Translations under genes and position numbers: made by a program
Assembly: GCA_046328575.1 (NCBI GenBank)
Contig: JAXLWI010000001.1
Span: forward strand, 62,001 to 126,000
Length of the DNA stretch: 64,000 nt
Origin: JAGOBP01 sp046328575
GTDB taxonomy: Bacteria; Chloroflexota; Anaerolineae; Fen-1058
Direction of reading: 5' to 3'
Notes under the pieces: model-generated
What the model was told of the DNA's origin: nothing
Databases searched by the model: none
The model's input: the letters and a program-made list of their open reading frames with translations, nothing else
In this document: in pieces, positions 10,957 through 18,955 of the stretch
Layout of the letters: every line of letters begins with the position of its first letter
Position numbering within the stretch: the stretch's first letter is position 1

Positions 10957-11849
10957 TTAAAGACTTAATTCACCCCGAATGACCGTAATCGCCCCGCCGC
11001 CGACCTTCACCGTCTCGATGTCATCACGTGGCCGACGACTTCCACCGTCGCCTGACCAGGTCGATGCAGCCAGTGCCCCTGCTCCGCAATGAACGTTGGT
11101 TGATCGATCAGACCGTGATGCCACAGATACGCACCCATACCGCCAGTCGCAGAGCCCGTAAATGGATCTTCAAACATACTGGGCGGCGGCGCGAAGTGGC
11201 GCGCGAACGTGCGGCCTTGATCGGTGATGCCCTGCACCGCGAACAGATGACGCTGAAAAAGTCACCTGCGCGTGCCAGCGCGCGTAAATTCCTGCACGTT
11301 GATATTGATGCGTCGCAACACGTCGAGATCGCGCACGGGGATCATCAACTGCGGCGTGCCAGTGCTGACGGTTTGGATTGGCGCGTCGGGTCGCGCATCA
11401 ATCGCCGAGAGGCCGAAGATCGACACTCACTTCTGAAGCATTGTACGTTCGCAAGAATTGCGGTTTTTTCTGCGACATGATGATGTGCTTCACGACGCCG
11501 TGGTCGGCCTGAATATCAACGCGAATCGGCCCGACCTTCAGTTCGAGCGAGATCGTCGTAAGATCGCCTGTCAACTTCAAGCGACCCGAATCGATCAGCG
11601 CGTACACCGTCGCAATTGTCGGGTGACCCGCTATGGAATCTCCTCGGCGGGCGTGAAGTAACGCGCGCGCCAAAAATCAGCCACAGCCGATCGAACGACG
11701 AAGGCCGTCTCGCTCAAGTTGCTTTCGCGCGCGATAGCGAGCCGCATCGCATCGTCCAGATCATCGGCCTCAAACACGATCGCACAGGGGCGTCGCCCAA
11801 CGCACGTTCGGTAAACGCATCGACTTGCATAAAGGGGATAAGTTGGCAT
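10957..11849 (-). pseudogene. PhzF-family isomerase/epimerase, frameshifted
   Basis: PhzF-like protein (diaminopimelate epimerase-like fold). Pieces in order from the start at 11849 are a GRRPCAIVFEADDLDDAM stretch, ARESNLSETAFVV, RYFTPAEEIP, GHPTIATVYALIDSGRL, FEDPFTGSATGGMGAYLW and VKVGGGAITVIRGELSL, ending at TAA 10957-10959. The SETAFV Glu region and the DPFTGSATG loop are characteristic of the active site. Four or more frameshifts interrupt it. Length of about 297 codons is normal. The physiological substrate of such orphan PhzF proteins is usually unknown. Confidence 0.85.
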
Positions 11850-11888
11850 AGTGATCCAATCAGCAAGACCGCGAACGGCCCGCTCGCT

Positions 11889-12053
11889 TTAGCGCTGACT
11901 CGCTTGATAGTTGAGCAGCAACGCGGCGATCGCGCCGGGCACCCGTCCCGTCGCCGTCAACGCCGTCACGACGTGCTAACGCGCCGCAGCCACGATCAAC
12001 GACCGCCAAAGCGGCGGAAACACAACACACAACACTGCCCGTAAACAACCCAT
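11889..12053 (-). pseudogene. Pmp3/YqaE-family small membrane protein, frameshifted
   Basis: A very short gene hidden by frameshifts. From ATG 12051-12053 (GGGGG site five bases upstream) it reads MGCLRAVLCVVFPPL, then one frame over AVVDRGCGAL, then GRVPGAIAALLLNYQASQR and a stop at 11889-11891. This matches the Pmp3/YqaE pattern: N-terminal Leu-Arg, FPPLAV, two transmembrane helices, a W/VPG turn and about 54 residues. Members are linked to membrane potential and stress. The call depends on two frame corrections. Confidence 0.6.
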
Positions 12054-12117
12054 GTTAACCCCCATAGTGGTGTTATGATCAAGTCGTTCGACAAACATCA
12101 GCATGATTCAGATAATT

Positions 12118-12795
12118 TCATTTCTCGAATTCGTTTTCGTAAAAGTCGATGCGCGTCAGACCGGTGTTGTTGAGGCCGAACCACCAACCGGCTTCGCGAT
12201 AAGGGACTTTCAGGAGCGCGGCCAGCACCCGATTGTAAAACGCGCCGTGCGTGACCACCGCCACCCGATCGTTGGTGCCACCGTGCCGGATGTTCTTCAG
12301 ATCGGCCAGAAAACTGCGCCCGCTGAGCCTTTTCGTCGTCGGCCTGACGGGCCGATTCCACCAGCCGGTGTGATCGAGACTATCCGGCAGCACGAGATTG
12401 GCGAAACGCGCTTCGAAATCGGCGCTGGTCTTGCCCGGCAATCCGATCGGCTCGCCTGTGACCGGATCATCCAGGATAGATGCCGCCGGTCTCGTGCAGA
12501 TCGATCCACGCGACGAGCGGGCGCCAACAGCCTCAATACGGGCGCGCTGTCGAGACAGCGCGAATCATCAGGCTGGTGTAGAGGTAGCAGAAAACCAAAG
12601 CCAAACCGATTGGCATCGTCGCGCCGAGCGGCTGAAAATTCCGATCGCCTGTACGATATGCGCGCCAGTTGTTAGCTTGCTGATGACCGATATCGGTCAA
12701 TTCCGGATCTTTCATTATGACTGTCCCACGAACCAGTTTGATCGTACAGCAAGTTATTGACGGATTGAGCGTGTCGAATGAAAATAAAGTTGCAT
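12118..12795 (-). pseudogene. Histidine phosphatase family protein, frameshifted
   Basis: Phosphoglycerate-mutase-like histidine phosphatase. The catalytic FIFIRHAQSVNN (RHG-type) motif lies near 12780, then ERDPELTDIGHQQA, PIGLPGKTSADFE-like, and the second catalytic His in VAVVTHGAFYNRVLAALL near 12230. The C-terminus WWFGLNNTGLTRIDF matches the family. From ATG 12793-12795 to TGA 12118-12120 gives about 226 codons, normal length. Several frame breaks lie between 12280 and 12790. This is the last clearly frameshifted gene. Everything to the right reads cleanly apart from the transposase. Confidence 0.82.
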
Positions 12796-12921
12796 GATAG
12801 TTTAGACTTCTGCAAGTATAGGGGAAAGTGTGCCGATGCAACTGCGTACGATAAGGTGGTCATACTCAACACGGCTTGATCTCGGTAAAGTGTAGGACGA
12901 TTTCATCGCACAGAGAATCTC

Positions 12922-13104
12922 ATGGACACCCCGTACTGCATTAACTGCGACCGCACGGTTGATCAAGTTCCGTTGTTGACGTTGACGATTCAATCCGGCC
13001 CGGCGTACATTTGCCCGCAGTGTTTGCCCACGTTGATCCACAAGCCGCAACTGCTCGTCGGCAAGTTGGCGGGCGCAGAGAGCCTTCAACCGCACGAACA
13101 CTAA
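12922..13104 (+). CDS. Small zinc-ribbon-like hypothetical protein
   Basis: A 60-residue protein with two CxxC pairs (CINC near residue 8 and CPQC near residue 34), a spacing that suggests one zinc-binding ribbon. No catalytic motif is present. It may be a small protein- or nucleic-acid-binding factor, but no family was recognised. It is the first intact frame after the frameshift-rich block. A terminator follows at 13156. Confidence 0.6.
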   Translation: MDTPYCINCDRTVDQVPLLTLTIQSGPAYICPQCLPTLIHKPQLLVGKLAGAESLQPHEH

Positions 13105-13155
13105 ACACGCAGCCTTTGACCGTGCTGCACTTCGCTTAAGATGCAGCAGCCTTCA

Positions 13156-13180
13156 GCCCGATCACGCGATCGGGCATTTT
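13156..13180 (+). terminator. Rho-independent terminator
   Basis: Perfect 8-bp stem GCCCGATC/GATCGGGC with a 4-base loop followed by ATTTTCGTTT. It lies after the zinc-ribbon gene and before the ybaK-like gene. Confidence 0.75.
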
Positions 13181-13225
13181 CGTTTCTCGATTTGCCATCC
13201 GCGCCAAAAGGCTTAAACTTGCGGC

Positions 13226-13702
13226 ATGGATAATTTACCGCCCGTTGCTCTCGCACTCGATCAGTTAGGCATACCCTATCGGTTGTTCGTTCATCCCGGC
13301 CCGATTCATTCATTGGAACAGGCCGCCCGAGAACGCGGCCACCTGCCCGATCAAGTCGTGCGCAGTATCGTCTTTCGCGTCGGCAAAGATGACTTCGTGA
13401 TGGTGCTCATCGCCGGTGATCGACAAGTGGCGTGGCCGATCTTGCGCCGTCACCTCGGCCAATCGCGGCTAACCATGGCGACCGAAGCCGAAGTAAAAAC
13501 GGCGACTGGCTACGAACGCGGCGCGGTCGCGCCGTTCGGCCTGCCACGTCCGATGAGAATCCTCGTCGATGAGAGCGTCTTCGCCTTCGAAGAAATCTCG
13601 CTGGGTTCTGGCGTGCGCGGCACAGCCGTGATTATGCCATCGGCTGAACTGCGACGAGCATTGGGCGAAGTCGAAGTTGGATCATTCGGAGAAAACGCAT
13701 GA
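13226..13702 (+). CDS. YbaK/EbsC-family aminoacyl-tRNA deacylase-like protein
   Basis: A 158-residue protein of the YbaK/ProX trans-editing family, which hydrolyses misacylated tRNA. Motifs include the N-terminal LGIPYRLFVHPGP, QVVRSIVFRV and the C-terminal GYERGAVAPFGLP (family GYxxGxxxPxG). At residue 46 there is Arg where E. coli YbaK has its functionally important Lys, so activity or specificity may differ. A TAAACT -10 box ends six bases before the ATG, with TTGCCA sixteen bases further up, suggesting a leaderless transcript. Its stop overlaps the start of the CPBP gene (ATGA), so the two are translationally coupled. Confidence 0.85.
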   Translation: MDNLPPVALALDQLGIPYRLFVHPGPIHSLEQAARERGHLPDQVVRSIVFRVGKDDFVMVLIAGDRQVAWPILRRHLGQSRLTMATEAEVKTATGYERGAVAPFGLPRPMRILVDESVFAFEEISLGSGVRGTAVIMPSAELRRALGEVEVGSFGENA

Positions 13703-14826
13703 AGAATTCCAGCGTTATCGCGGGGTTGTGGGTATTGGCGATTGCGGCTTTTCAGATCGCCGTCATCAAGCCGGACGCCCAAGCCGGGCAGATCATCATC
13801 GCTACGATTGTGTTTGCGGTGCTGATGGGCATCTACTTGCTCTTCGCCGAAAGTCGCTTTGCCGAAGCTCTGCCTCAAGTCACGCGCAACGGCGGCGAGT
13901 TTGGACTGCCGGGTTTCCTGTTTTTGCTCTTCGTCATCCTGACGCTGCTGGCAGGCACACCCAATGGCATCATCGCCATTGCATTGGCGGCAGCCATCTT
14001 CTGGATTCCGACGGCGTTGGTGGTGCGAAACGAAATCGCGCTGACGCCGATGCAGGCCGTGGTTGGCCTGTCGATCTTGTCGATTCCGTTGGGGGTTGAC
14101 GTCGTGTTAGGCGCGCAACTCGACACGACGACAGTTGTGCTGCGGGCAGGCGCGTTTGCGTTAGTCGCGCTGTTGTTGCTGTTCACCACGCGCGAACAAA
14201 AGAGCCGCCTGTCGTTCTACTTCATCAGCGTTGTCGCTTTTATCTGGTTCACCGCCGAGTTTGGCAACGCGCCAGCGCTGCGCCTGCCCTTCGACGGCGG
14301 ACAGATTCGGTTCATGCAGCTGGCGCTGATCGTGCTGTTCCTATATGTGATCACGCTGGCGGGACGCTGGTCGGATCTGGGTTTCACGTTCGCCTTACAT
14401 CGCAACGATTGGAAAGAAGCGGTGATCAACTTCGCGTTATTCAGCGTGATCGCCATTCCGTTCGGATTGCTCACAGGCTTCATCAGACCCGCCACCGCCC
14501 TGCCCTCGATCATCGAGATCGCCGGTCGGGGCGTGGCGATCTTCCTTTTCACGGCTATACCCGAGGAGATCCTGTTTCGTGGCACGCTCCATCGGTATTT
14601 GGAACGTACCCTCAAATGGGCGCCGCGCCTGACGTTGATCTTATCGTCGATCATCTTCGGCGCGGCACACCTCAATAATCCGCCGAACGTGGGTTACTAC
14701 TTTATCTTGGCGGCAATTGCCGGCTTTTTCTATGGCCGCACGTACTTGCGCACGGGCAAAATTGTTCCGGCCGCGCTGGTGCATTTAGCGGTGGATTGGA
14801 TGTGGAGCATCTTCTTCGCGGGGTAG
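13699..14826 (+). CDS. CPBP-family intramembrane metalloprotease
   Basis: A 375-residue polytopic membrane protein with about ten hydrophobic segments. The C-terminal third carries the CPBP (Abi/CAAX protease) motifs: EEILFRG (paired Glu and Arg), FGAAHL (metal-binding His) and LVHLAVDW (second His). Such proteases cleave prenylated or membrane-bound peptides; the substrate here is unknown. It overlaps the upstream ybaK-like gene by four bases, suggesting one transcript. The N-terminal half contains extra membrane segments beyond the CPBP core. Confidence 0.88.
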   Translation: MKNSSVIAGLWVLAIAAFQIAVIKPDAQAGQIIIATIVFAVLMGIYLLFAESRFAEALPQVTRNGGEFGLPGFLFLLFVILTLLAGTPNGIIAIALAAAIFWIPTALVVRNEIALTPMQAVVGLSILSIPLGVDVVLGAQLDTTTVVLRAGAFALVALLLLFTTREQKSRLSFYFISVVAFIWFTAEFGNAPALRLPFDGGQIRFMQLALIVLFLYVITLAGRWSDLGFTFALHRNDWKEAVINFALFSVIAIPFGLLTGFIRPATALPSIIEIAGRGVAIFLFTAIPEEILFRGTLHRYLERTLKWAPRLTLILSSIIFGAAHLNNPPNVGYYFILAAIAGFFYGRTYLRTGKIVPAALVHLAVDWMWSIFFAG

Positions 14827-14844
14827 AACTAGCCACAGAGACAC

Positions 14845-14885
14845 CGAGGCGCAGAGACATTGAGTCAAAGGTCGCCTGCGCCTCG
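14845..14885. repeat. Intergenic inverted repeat (terminator-like)
   Basis: CGAGGCGCAG/CTGCGCCTCG, a 10-bp perfect stem with a 21-base loop, lies between the convergent CPBP and YHS genes. The left flank CCACAGAGAC resembles common dispersed 'CTCTGTGG' repeats. It could act as a bidirectional terminator, but no long T tract follows. Confidence 0.55.
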
Positions 14886-14901
14886 ATGGTTTAATCAAGC
14901 C

Positions 14902-15495
14902 TTATGCTTCAGATGGCGCAATCGGGTACTTGTCCGGGGCTTTGTCGAACAACCGCTTGCAGCCGGGCGCGCAGAAATAAATGGTGTGGCCTTTGTACTG
15001 ACTGACCCACTTAGCGGTGGCCGTATCGACCTTCATCTCGCACACCGGATCGATCGCATAGTGGCGCTGACTCGATCGCTTGATCAGCACGATCAAGCCA
15101 ACATGGAAGAACGCCCAGACCGCCGTCATCACGATCGCCGTGATCCACACTTGCGCGTCGCCGATGCGCACCATGACGCCCAGCATGGCCCCCATCATGC
15201 CGCCCATCACGCCACCCATGCCACCGTCAAGCACGCCCATGAGTTTGCCCATCGAGCCGAAGCCCGCGCCGAGTGCCAATCCCAACAGCACGCCAACGAG
15301 GTTAGCCACAAACATATCGGTGGCCGCGCCGATAAACGTGCCGACGACGATGCCCGTCATCATACCCAGCGTCATGCCCACCATCGTGCCGTTCATTTCG
15401 GTCATGTCTTCGCGATAGCGAAGCAAGTAGACGCCGACGGCTACACTTAAGGCGGTGATGATAATACTCAGAATAATTGCGACACCTAGATCCAT
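14902..15495 (-). CDS. Membrane protein with C-terminal YHS domain
   Basis: A 197-residue protein with an N-terminal membrane helix (residues 5-25), a long Gly/Met-rich hydrophobic stretch (35-110), another helix (115-138) and a C-terminal YHS domain (148-190). The domain shows DPVCEMKV (Cys152) and YFCAPGC (Cys175, Cys179), typical of metal-binding YHS modules found in copper-handling proteins. The unusually high Met content of the membrane part also fits metal handling. It follows a FixH-like lipoprotein and a PCuAC lipoprotein on the same strand, so a role in copper delivery or electron-transport assembly is likely. Confidence 0.8.
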   Translation of the reverse strand: MDLGVAIILSIIITALSVAVGVYLLRYREDMTEMNGTMVGMTLGMMTGIVVGTFIGAATDMFVANLVGVLLGLALGAGFGSMGKLMGVLDGGMGGVMGGMMGAMLGVMVRIGDAQVWITAIVMTAVWAFFHVGLIVLIKRSSQRHYAIDPVCEMKVDTATAKWVSQYKGHTIYFCAPGCKRLFDKAPDKYPIAPSEA

Positions 15496-15503
15496 GATAG
15501 CCT

Positions 15504-15947
15504 CTATTTCACATTGAAGTTAAAGCGGACATTGACCGCCGCTTGATTGGGCCGCTCGACGACAACGATCACCCGCCACGGGCCGCCCATCATAAAGTGC
15601 ACTTCACCCGCGTAGTGACCGTCACCCGCCGCAGTGGTCTTGATCACGTTTTTGCCATGACTCATGTTAGTCATGTCGATATCGAACGACACCGTTGCAT
15701 CGGTCACAGGTTGATCGGTCTTGTCCAGTACCAGCGCATCGAGCTGCGCATTGCCGACAGTCGGATCAGCCGCGCTGGACAGCCAGACCGCATAGTCGCC
15801 GACACGTTGACCATCTCCCAACGCGCGTCCGTTGAGCTGTACACCGGTCGGTAAATGCTTTACCGGCAACGGCTCGGGCGTCGTCGCCGTCCCGCCGCAG
15901 CCAGCGAGCAACAAAACTGCCAAGACCACGCTTATTCTTCGTTTCAT
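15504..15947 (-). CDS. FixH/YtkA-like lipoprotein
   Basis: A 147-residue exported lipoprotein: signal MKRRISVVLAVLLLAGC with the lipobox Cys at residue 17. The rest is a beta-rich domain with DATVSFDIDMTNMSHGK, TAAGDGHYAGEVHFMMGGPW and a terminal FNFNV strand, like FixH/YtkA domains. These occur next to copper chaperones and cytochrome oxidase genes. Its start overlaps the stop of the upstream PCuAC gene (ATGA), showing one operon. Confidence 0.75.
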   Translation of the reverse strand: MKRRISVVLAVLLLAGCGGTATTPEPLPVKHLPTGVQLNGRALGDGQRVGDYAVWLSSAADPTVGNAQLDALVLDKTDQPVTDATVSFDIDMTNMSHGKNVIKTTAAGDGHYAGEVHFMMGGPWRVIVVVERPNQAAVNVRFNFNVK

Positions 15948-16378
15948 AGTTCTTTCACCGTCACCTGAATTGTGATTAAGCCGCGTTGTTGAAAATGCAA
16001 TGTTAGAGGAAACACATCACCGGGTTTTAGATCGCGCTTGAGGTTGACAAACATCACATGCAGTCCGCCCGGCTCAAATTTGACCTGCTGCCGCGTCCCG
16101 ATCTCGACTTGCGGCAGCGGGTACATCTCGATCAGCCCGTTGTTCGTGCGGATGCCATGCATCTCGGTCGCTTCGGCTACGTCACTGCTTACGCCGATCA
16201 ACACGTCAGATTGATCGGTGGGATTGTCGATCGTGAAATAGGCGGCGCATACGCCCCCGATCGAGCCTGGCAGCCCAAAGGTATCGTGCACGCCAAATGA
16301 CGTTGGGCCACAGGCCGCCACTAGGCCAAACAGGATCATCAGTAAACCGCAGGACCGGATCAATCTGCCCAAGCGCAT
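15944..16378 (-). CDS. PCuAC-type copper chaperone lipoprotein
   Basis: Periplasmic copper(I) chaperone of the PCuAC/DUF461 family that loads the CuA centre of cytochrome oxidase. From ATG 16376-16378 the protein is 144 residues with a lipobox Cys at residue 23 (LVAAC). The copper motif H-x10-M-x21-H-x-M is exact: His74, Met85, His107, Met109. An upstream in-frame start at 16591 would add 71 unrelated residues running back through the aspS leader and promoter, so the internal ATG is preferred. First gene of the copper cluster, divergent from aspS. Confidence 0.88.
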   Translation of the reverse strand: MRLGRLIRSCGLLMILFGLVAACGPTSFGVHDTFGLPGSIGGVCAAYFTIDNPTDQSDVLIGVSSDVAEATEMHGIRTNNGLIEMYPLPQVEIGTRQQVKFEPGGLHVMFVNLKRDLKPGDVFPLTLHFQQRGLITIQVTVKEL

Positions 16379-16405
16379 CTTCCGTTGCTTCTCCACTTCC
16401 GCCGA

Positions 16406-16434
16406 TTGACTTTCAATTCCATCACGATTATAAT
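16406..16434 (+). promoter_or_regulatory. Promoter of the aspS leader (TTGACT-17-TATAAT)
   Basis: Near-consensus promoter: TTGACT at 16406-16411, a 17-base spacer, and TATAAT at 16429-16434. The predicted start point, seven bases on, is the A of the leader-peptide ATG at 16441. The -10 lies in a palindrome (ATTATAAT), so a divergent promoter for the copper cluster may share it. Confidence 0.8.
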
Positions 16435-16440
16435 CGCGCC

Positions 16441-16530
16441 ATGTTACGCTTGAATCTGGTGGTTGACAGCGCGAACGATAATAATAATAACGATGCCTAC
16501 GGGCGTCGCTCACTTTCGTCGCGTGCGTAA
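16441..16530 (+). CDS. aspS leader peptide rich in Asp/Asn codons
   Basis: A 29-codon open frame that starts at the predicted transcription start and reads MLRLNLVV, then DSANDNNNND (residues 9-18, eight of ten Asp or Asn), then AYGRRSLSSRA and TAA. It is followed by an intrinsic terminator and then aspS. This is the layout of a transcription attenuator in which a ribosome stalls when charged tRNA-Asp or tRNA-Asn is scarce. No Shine-Dalgarno sequence exists, consistent with leaderless translation. Confidence 0.75.
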   Translation: MLRLNLVVDSANDNNNNDAYGRRSLSSRA

Positions 16531-16558
16531 CACTGACCACCCAACTGACGAATCGAGA

Positions 16559-16588
16559 GCCGCCCTTCACAACAAGGGCGGCTTTTTT
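16559..16588 (+). terminator. aspS attenuator terminator
   Basis: Perfect 9-bp stem GCCGCCCTT/AAGGGCGGC with a 6-base loop and six T residues, placed 28 bases after the leader-peptide stop and 103 bases before the aspS ATG. The 5' arm (CGCCC, 16561-16565) can also pair with GGGCG at 16501-16505, directly behind the Asp/Asn codons, giving a short antiterminator. Confidence 0.85.
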
Positions 16589-16690
16589 CAATTCATACTT
16601 GGCTGAAATCTCGTGTGAGATGTAACAGATTATAACAAAGAAATTGATTACGGCAATAGCCCAAAATCACCTTGCGGAGTGACGATCATC

Positions 16691-18451
16691 ATGTACAAGA
16701 CTCATAATTGCGGCGAACTTCGACTCGCGCACATCGGCCAAACCGTTAAACTAGCCGGCTGGATGCATAAGCGGCGCGATCACGGCGGGTTGATCTTTAT
16801 CGATCTGAGGGACCGATCGGGTCTGGTACAGATTACGGTCGATCCGAGTTTAGGCGCGGCTTACGAAACCGCCGATAAAGCGCGCGCCGAATATGTGCTG
16901 CAAGTTGTCGGTACGGTGCGCGCCCGACCGGAAGGGCTGGCGAATCCGAACCTGCCCAGCGGCGAGGTTGAAGTGATCGCCGAATCAATCGAGATCCTCA
17001 ACGCGTCCAAAGCGCCGCCGCTCCCGCTCGACGACGACGGCACTAAGACCACCGAAACACTCCGCCTCAAGTATCGCTACCTCGATCTGCGACGCCAACG
17101 CTTGCAGAAGAACTTGATTCTGCGGCACAAAGTCATCAAGTTCATCCGCGACTACATGGATGCGCAAGGCTTTATCGAGATCGAGACGCCAATGCTGATT
17201 AAGTCCACGCCGGAAGGCGCGCGCGACTACGTAGTGCCATGCCGCGTGCAGCCGGGCAAGTTCTACGCCCTGCCCCAAAGCCCACAGCAGTTAAAGCAGC
17301 TGCTCATGGTCGCCGGTTACGAGCGTTACTTCCAAATCGCGCGCTGCTTCCGCGATGAAGACCTGCGCGGTGATCGCCAGCCCGAATTCACGCAGCTCGA
17401 CTTGGAAATGTCGTTCGTCGAGCGTGATGACGTGCTTGATTTAGTGGAAGGGTTGATGACGTCGATGGTGCCCGCGGTGACGCCGCACAAACGCGTCATC
17501 TCGCCGTTCCCCAAACTCGCCTATAAAGATGTGATGGAACGCTTCGGCATCGACAAGCCCGATCTGCGCTTCGGTGTGGAACTGATCGAACTGACGGATG
17601 TCCTGCAAGGCTCGGAGTTCAAGGTGTTCGCAGACACGATCGCGAGTGGTGGCGCGATCAAGGGCATCTGCGTGCCGGGCTGCGCGGCTTACACCCGCAA
17701 ACAGATCGACGAGATCACTGAGTTGGTGAAGGCGCAAGGGCCAAAAGGTTTGGTTACGCTCGCGTATACGGCTGATGGTGTGAAGGGCAGCGCCATCAAG
17801 TTCTTGAAAGAGACTGAAGTCGCCGCGATCGCCGATCGGGTTGGAGCAAAGACTGGCGATCTGGTGTGTGTTGTCGCCGACAAGCGCGCTATCGCTAACA
17901 AGGCGCTTGGTTTACTCCGTCTCGAATTCCGCGATCGGCTTGATCTGGCTCCGAAGGATTTGTTGGCCTTTGGCTGGGTAGTGGACTTTCCGATGTTCGA
18001 ATGGGACGAAGACAGCCAAAAGTGGACGTTTGCGCATCATCCGTTTACGATGCCGAAAGAGGAAGACCTGCCGTACATCGAAAGCGATCCGGGCCGAGTG
18101 TACAGCAACGCCTACGACATGGTGTGCAACGGTTATGAATTAGCGAGCGGCAGCATTCGTATTCACCGCCGCGATGTGCAGGCGCTCATTTTCAAGGCGT
18201 TAGGCTACAGCACAGAAGAGATGGAGCGCCGCTTTGGTCACATGCTTGACGCGTTCGACTATGGCGCGCCACCGCACGGCGGCATGGCGCCGGGCATCGA
18301 TCGCTTGGTGATGTTAATGGCGGATGAACCGAACATCCGCGAAGTGCTGTCGTTCCCCAAGACGGCTAGCGGCAGCGACTTGATGTTCGACGCGCCCGCC
18401 GAGATTGATCAGGCGCAGCTGCGTGAGCTGCACATCAAACTTGATTTATAG
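16691..18451 (+). CDS. aspS: Aspartyl-tRNA synthetase, probably non-discriminating (Asp/Asn)
   Basis: Bacterial-type class II AspRS of 586 residues: N-terminal OB anticodon-binding domain, catalytic core with motif 1 (FIEIETPMLIKSTPEGARD), motif 2 (FRDEDLRGDRQPEFTQ) and motif 3 (GMAPGIDRLVML), and the bacterial GAD insertion. ATG 16691 is chosen because GGAG lies about 11 bases upstream and alignment begins MYKTHNCGELR. A GTG at 16679 would overlap the ribosome site. His31 and Gly82 match the residues reported for the non-discriminating Pseudomonas aeruginosa enzyme, suggesting that it also makes Asp-tRNA-Asn for the amidotransferase route. Expression is probably controlled by the Asp/Asn leader-peptide attenuator upstream. 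Confidence 0.97.
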   Translation: MYKTHNCGELRLAHIGQTVKLAGWMHKRRDHGGLIFIDLRDRSGLVQITVDPSLGAAYETADKARAEYVLQVVGTVRARPEGLANPNLPSGEVEVIAESIEILNASKAPPLPLDDDGTKTTETLRLKYRYLDLRRQRLQKNLILRHKVIKFIRDYMDAQGFIEIETPMLIKSTPEGARDYVVPCRVQPGKFYALPQSPQQLKQLLMVAGYERYFQIARCFRDEDLRGDRQPEFTQLDLEMSFVERDDVLDLVEGLMTSMVPAVTPHKRVISPFPKLAYKDVMERFGIDKPDLRFGVELIELTDVLQGSEFKVFADTIASGGAIKGICVPGCAAYTRKQIDEITELVKAQGPKGLVTLAYTADGVKGSAIKFLKETEVAAIADRVGAKTGDLVCVVADKRAIANKALGLLRLEFRDRLDLAPKDLLAFGWVVDFPMFEWDEDSQKWTFAHHPFTMPKEEDLPYIESDPGRVYSNAYDMVCNGYELASGSIRIHRRDVQALIFKALGYSTEEMERRFGHMLDAFDYGAPPHGGMAPGIDRLVMLMADEPNIREVLSFPKTASGSDLMFDAPAEIDQAQLRELHIKLDL

Positions 18452-18473
18452 CTAAGCACGCGGTGAAACACAA

Positions 18474-18509
18474 CGAGTAAGACCGATTGGTCTTACTCGT
18501 TTTTATTTT
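18474..18509 (+). terminator. aspS terminator
   Basis: Perfect 11-bp stem CGAGTAAGACC/GGTCTTACTCG with a GATT loop and a TTTTTATTTT tail, 23 bases after the aspS stop. Confidence 0.92.
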
Positions 18510-18630
18510 GCCTAGCGCCTTCTAGCGAATGATCACCCATGAAGCGTGCAAAAAAGCTCATCTATGCCAAGATTCTTAGACGCACAATACGAGGTCTTGA
18601 CATACAACCTTAATCTCTCATGAAAGAAGA

Positions 18631-18943
18631 TTGACAGTCACACTTTCGATTCTATACTGAATACGAGCTCGGGTCTACACGCCGAACGACGTACAGGCGG
18701 GGGCCAAGTTGTATGAACCACGTCGTTCGACAATCGTGTAGCACTCGGCCGATGATGTGATACCCTGCAAGGAGGCATAGCGACGATAGCGCTTAACGCG
18801 CTAACTGCGAATGACATTCAAGCCAAGACGGCTACGCCTTTGAGCAAGCCGTGGGCTCCGAGGCAATATTCACTAGCCACGACCATCGACCCCTTTAACG
18901 CAGTAGTTCCACACAATTGAAGATCACTTTCACACTACTCCAA
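18631..18943 (+). promoter_or_regulatory. Promoter and long 5' leader of the phosphoesterase gene
   Basis: TTGACA at 18631-18636 and TATACT at 18653-18658 (16-base spacer) form a good promoter. About 290 bases of untranslated leader follow before the gene. The leader has small inverted repeats (for example AGCGC...GCGCT near 18790) but no recognised riboswitch. The rest of the 18510-18630 gap shows nothing else. Confidence 0.5.
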
Positions 18944-18955
18944 GGGAGGGAGACC

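Noticed and set aside
16297..16530. 77-residue plus-strand protein
   Set aside because: Starts upstream of the aspS promoter; only the last 29 codons lie downstream of the promoter and show the Asp/Asn signature.
18660..18943. c-di-GMP or other known riboswitch
   Set aside because: No match to conserved cores (for example GGGCAAACC) could be found by eye.
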